Position numbers and translations under genes: made by a program. From NCBI RefSeq assembly GCF_008119665.1, contig NZ_CP043046.1, forward strand, positions 5,332,001 to 5,396,000: DNA of 64,000 nucleotides, in the 5' to 3' direction. Source of the DNA: Pigmentiphaga aceris. Its GTDB lineage: Bacteria; Pseudomonadota; Gammaproteobacteria; Burkholderiales; Burkholderiaceae_B. The notes beneath the pieces were generated by a model. That model had not been told where the DNA came from and did no database searches. It saw only the letters and a program-made list of their open reading frames with translations. Shown in pieces: positions 63,802 through 64,000 of the stretch (position 1 is its first letter; each line of letters begins with the position of its first letter).

Positions 63802-64000
63802 GTACCTGGGTAGTGGGCGATTTGCAGGGATGTTGTGAATCCCTGGATGCGTTGTTGGCGCAGCCCTCGATTGCGGCCGACGCCGACGCACGGTTCTGGT
63901 TTGCGGGTGATCTGGTCAATCGGGGGCCTGCTTCGCTGGCCACCCTGCGACGCGTCAAGGCCATGGGTGCGCGTGCACTGACGGTGCTGGGCAACCACGA
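63798..64000 (+). CDS. apaH: Symmetrical diadenosine tetraphosphatase ApaH (3' truncated by the window)
   Basis: Only the first 67 residues are visible; the gene runs out of the window. It starts inside the ATGA at the end of lptG. The N-terminus [19 protein letters not shown] and the metal-binding GDLVNRGP and GNHD motifs are those of ApaH, which splits Ap4A into two ADP. A generic metallophosphatase is less likely given the DLQGC motif. Confidence 0.93.
   Translation, partial: MSTWVVGDLQGCCESLDALLAQPSIAADADARFWFAGDLVNRGPASLATLRRVKAMGARALTVLGNH

Overview
This window looks like a chromosomal stretch of a high-GC Gram-negative bacterium, most likely a betaproteobacterium of the order Burkholderiales (Alcaligenaceae-like). 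The grounds are codon use, the outer-membrane export genes (TolC, LptG), the class Ib ribonucleotide reductase set and the large DUF4214 surface proteins. The taxonomic call is inference; no rRNA or tRNA gene is visible.

Layout. 1-360: tail of a GT4-type glycosyltransferase. 537-7538: a complete type I secretion system (ABC exporter, HlyD-type adaptor, TolC-type channel), an unrecognised protein, and a small DUF4214 protein that looks like secreted cargo. 7663-23750: a glycan locus with three large multidomain glycosyltransferases, a sugar epimerase, a GT61-type transferase, rmlB, rmlA and rmlC, a WcbI-type and a GSCFA-type protein, and a UDP-sugar dehydrogenase. About 12.3-18.8 kb of this is strikingly A+T-rich and looks imported. 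23992-24555: an isolated unknown gene. 24688-29159 (minus): a PotABCD-like ABC importer. 29350-32420 (minus): a two-component system whose kinase has a periplasmic solute-binding domain. 32781-35801: a large DUF4214/beta-helix protein. 35854-37450: an IS1182-type insertion sequence flanked by two copies of a palindromic terminator. 37559-38455: rmlD. 38649-45822: a LacI-type regulator, an ABC importer, a GpdQ-like phosphodiesterase and glpD, which together look like a glycerophosphodiester or glycerol-phosphate utilisation operon. 45899-49240 (minus): a giant DUF4214 protein with about 13 tandem repeats of about 54 residues. 49609-53538 (minus): nrdHIEF with tandem NrdR-like boxes. 53966-58718 (minus): manC, pgi and manB. 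58946-62486: a Wzx-type flippase, a WecA-type initiating transferase and galU. 62608-64000: lptG and the start of apaH.

How it fits together. Precursor genes (pgi, manB, manC, galU, ugd, rmlBAC plus rmlD) surround the glycosyltransferases, an initiating enzyme and a flippase, which is the tool set for a Wzx-dependent surface polysaccharide. A type I exporter sits in the same locus with three proteins sharing DUF4214 modules; the two largest also share a proline-rich hinge and a similar C-terminal motif. The most interesting reading is a surface-layer or matrix system. In it, DUF4214 proteins are exported by the type I machine and either glycosylated by, or anchored to, the polysaccharide made next door, as the RsaA S-layer of Caulobacter depends on a neighbouring polysaccharide locus. 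This is a hypothesis, not something the sequence proves.
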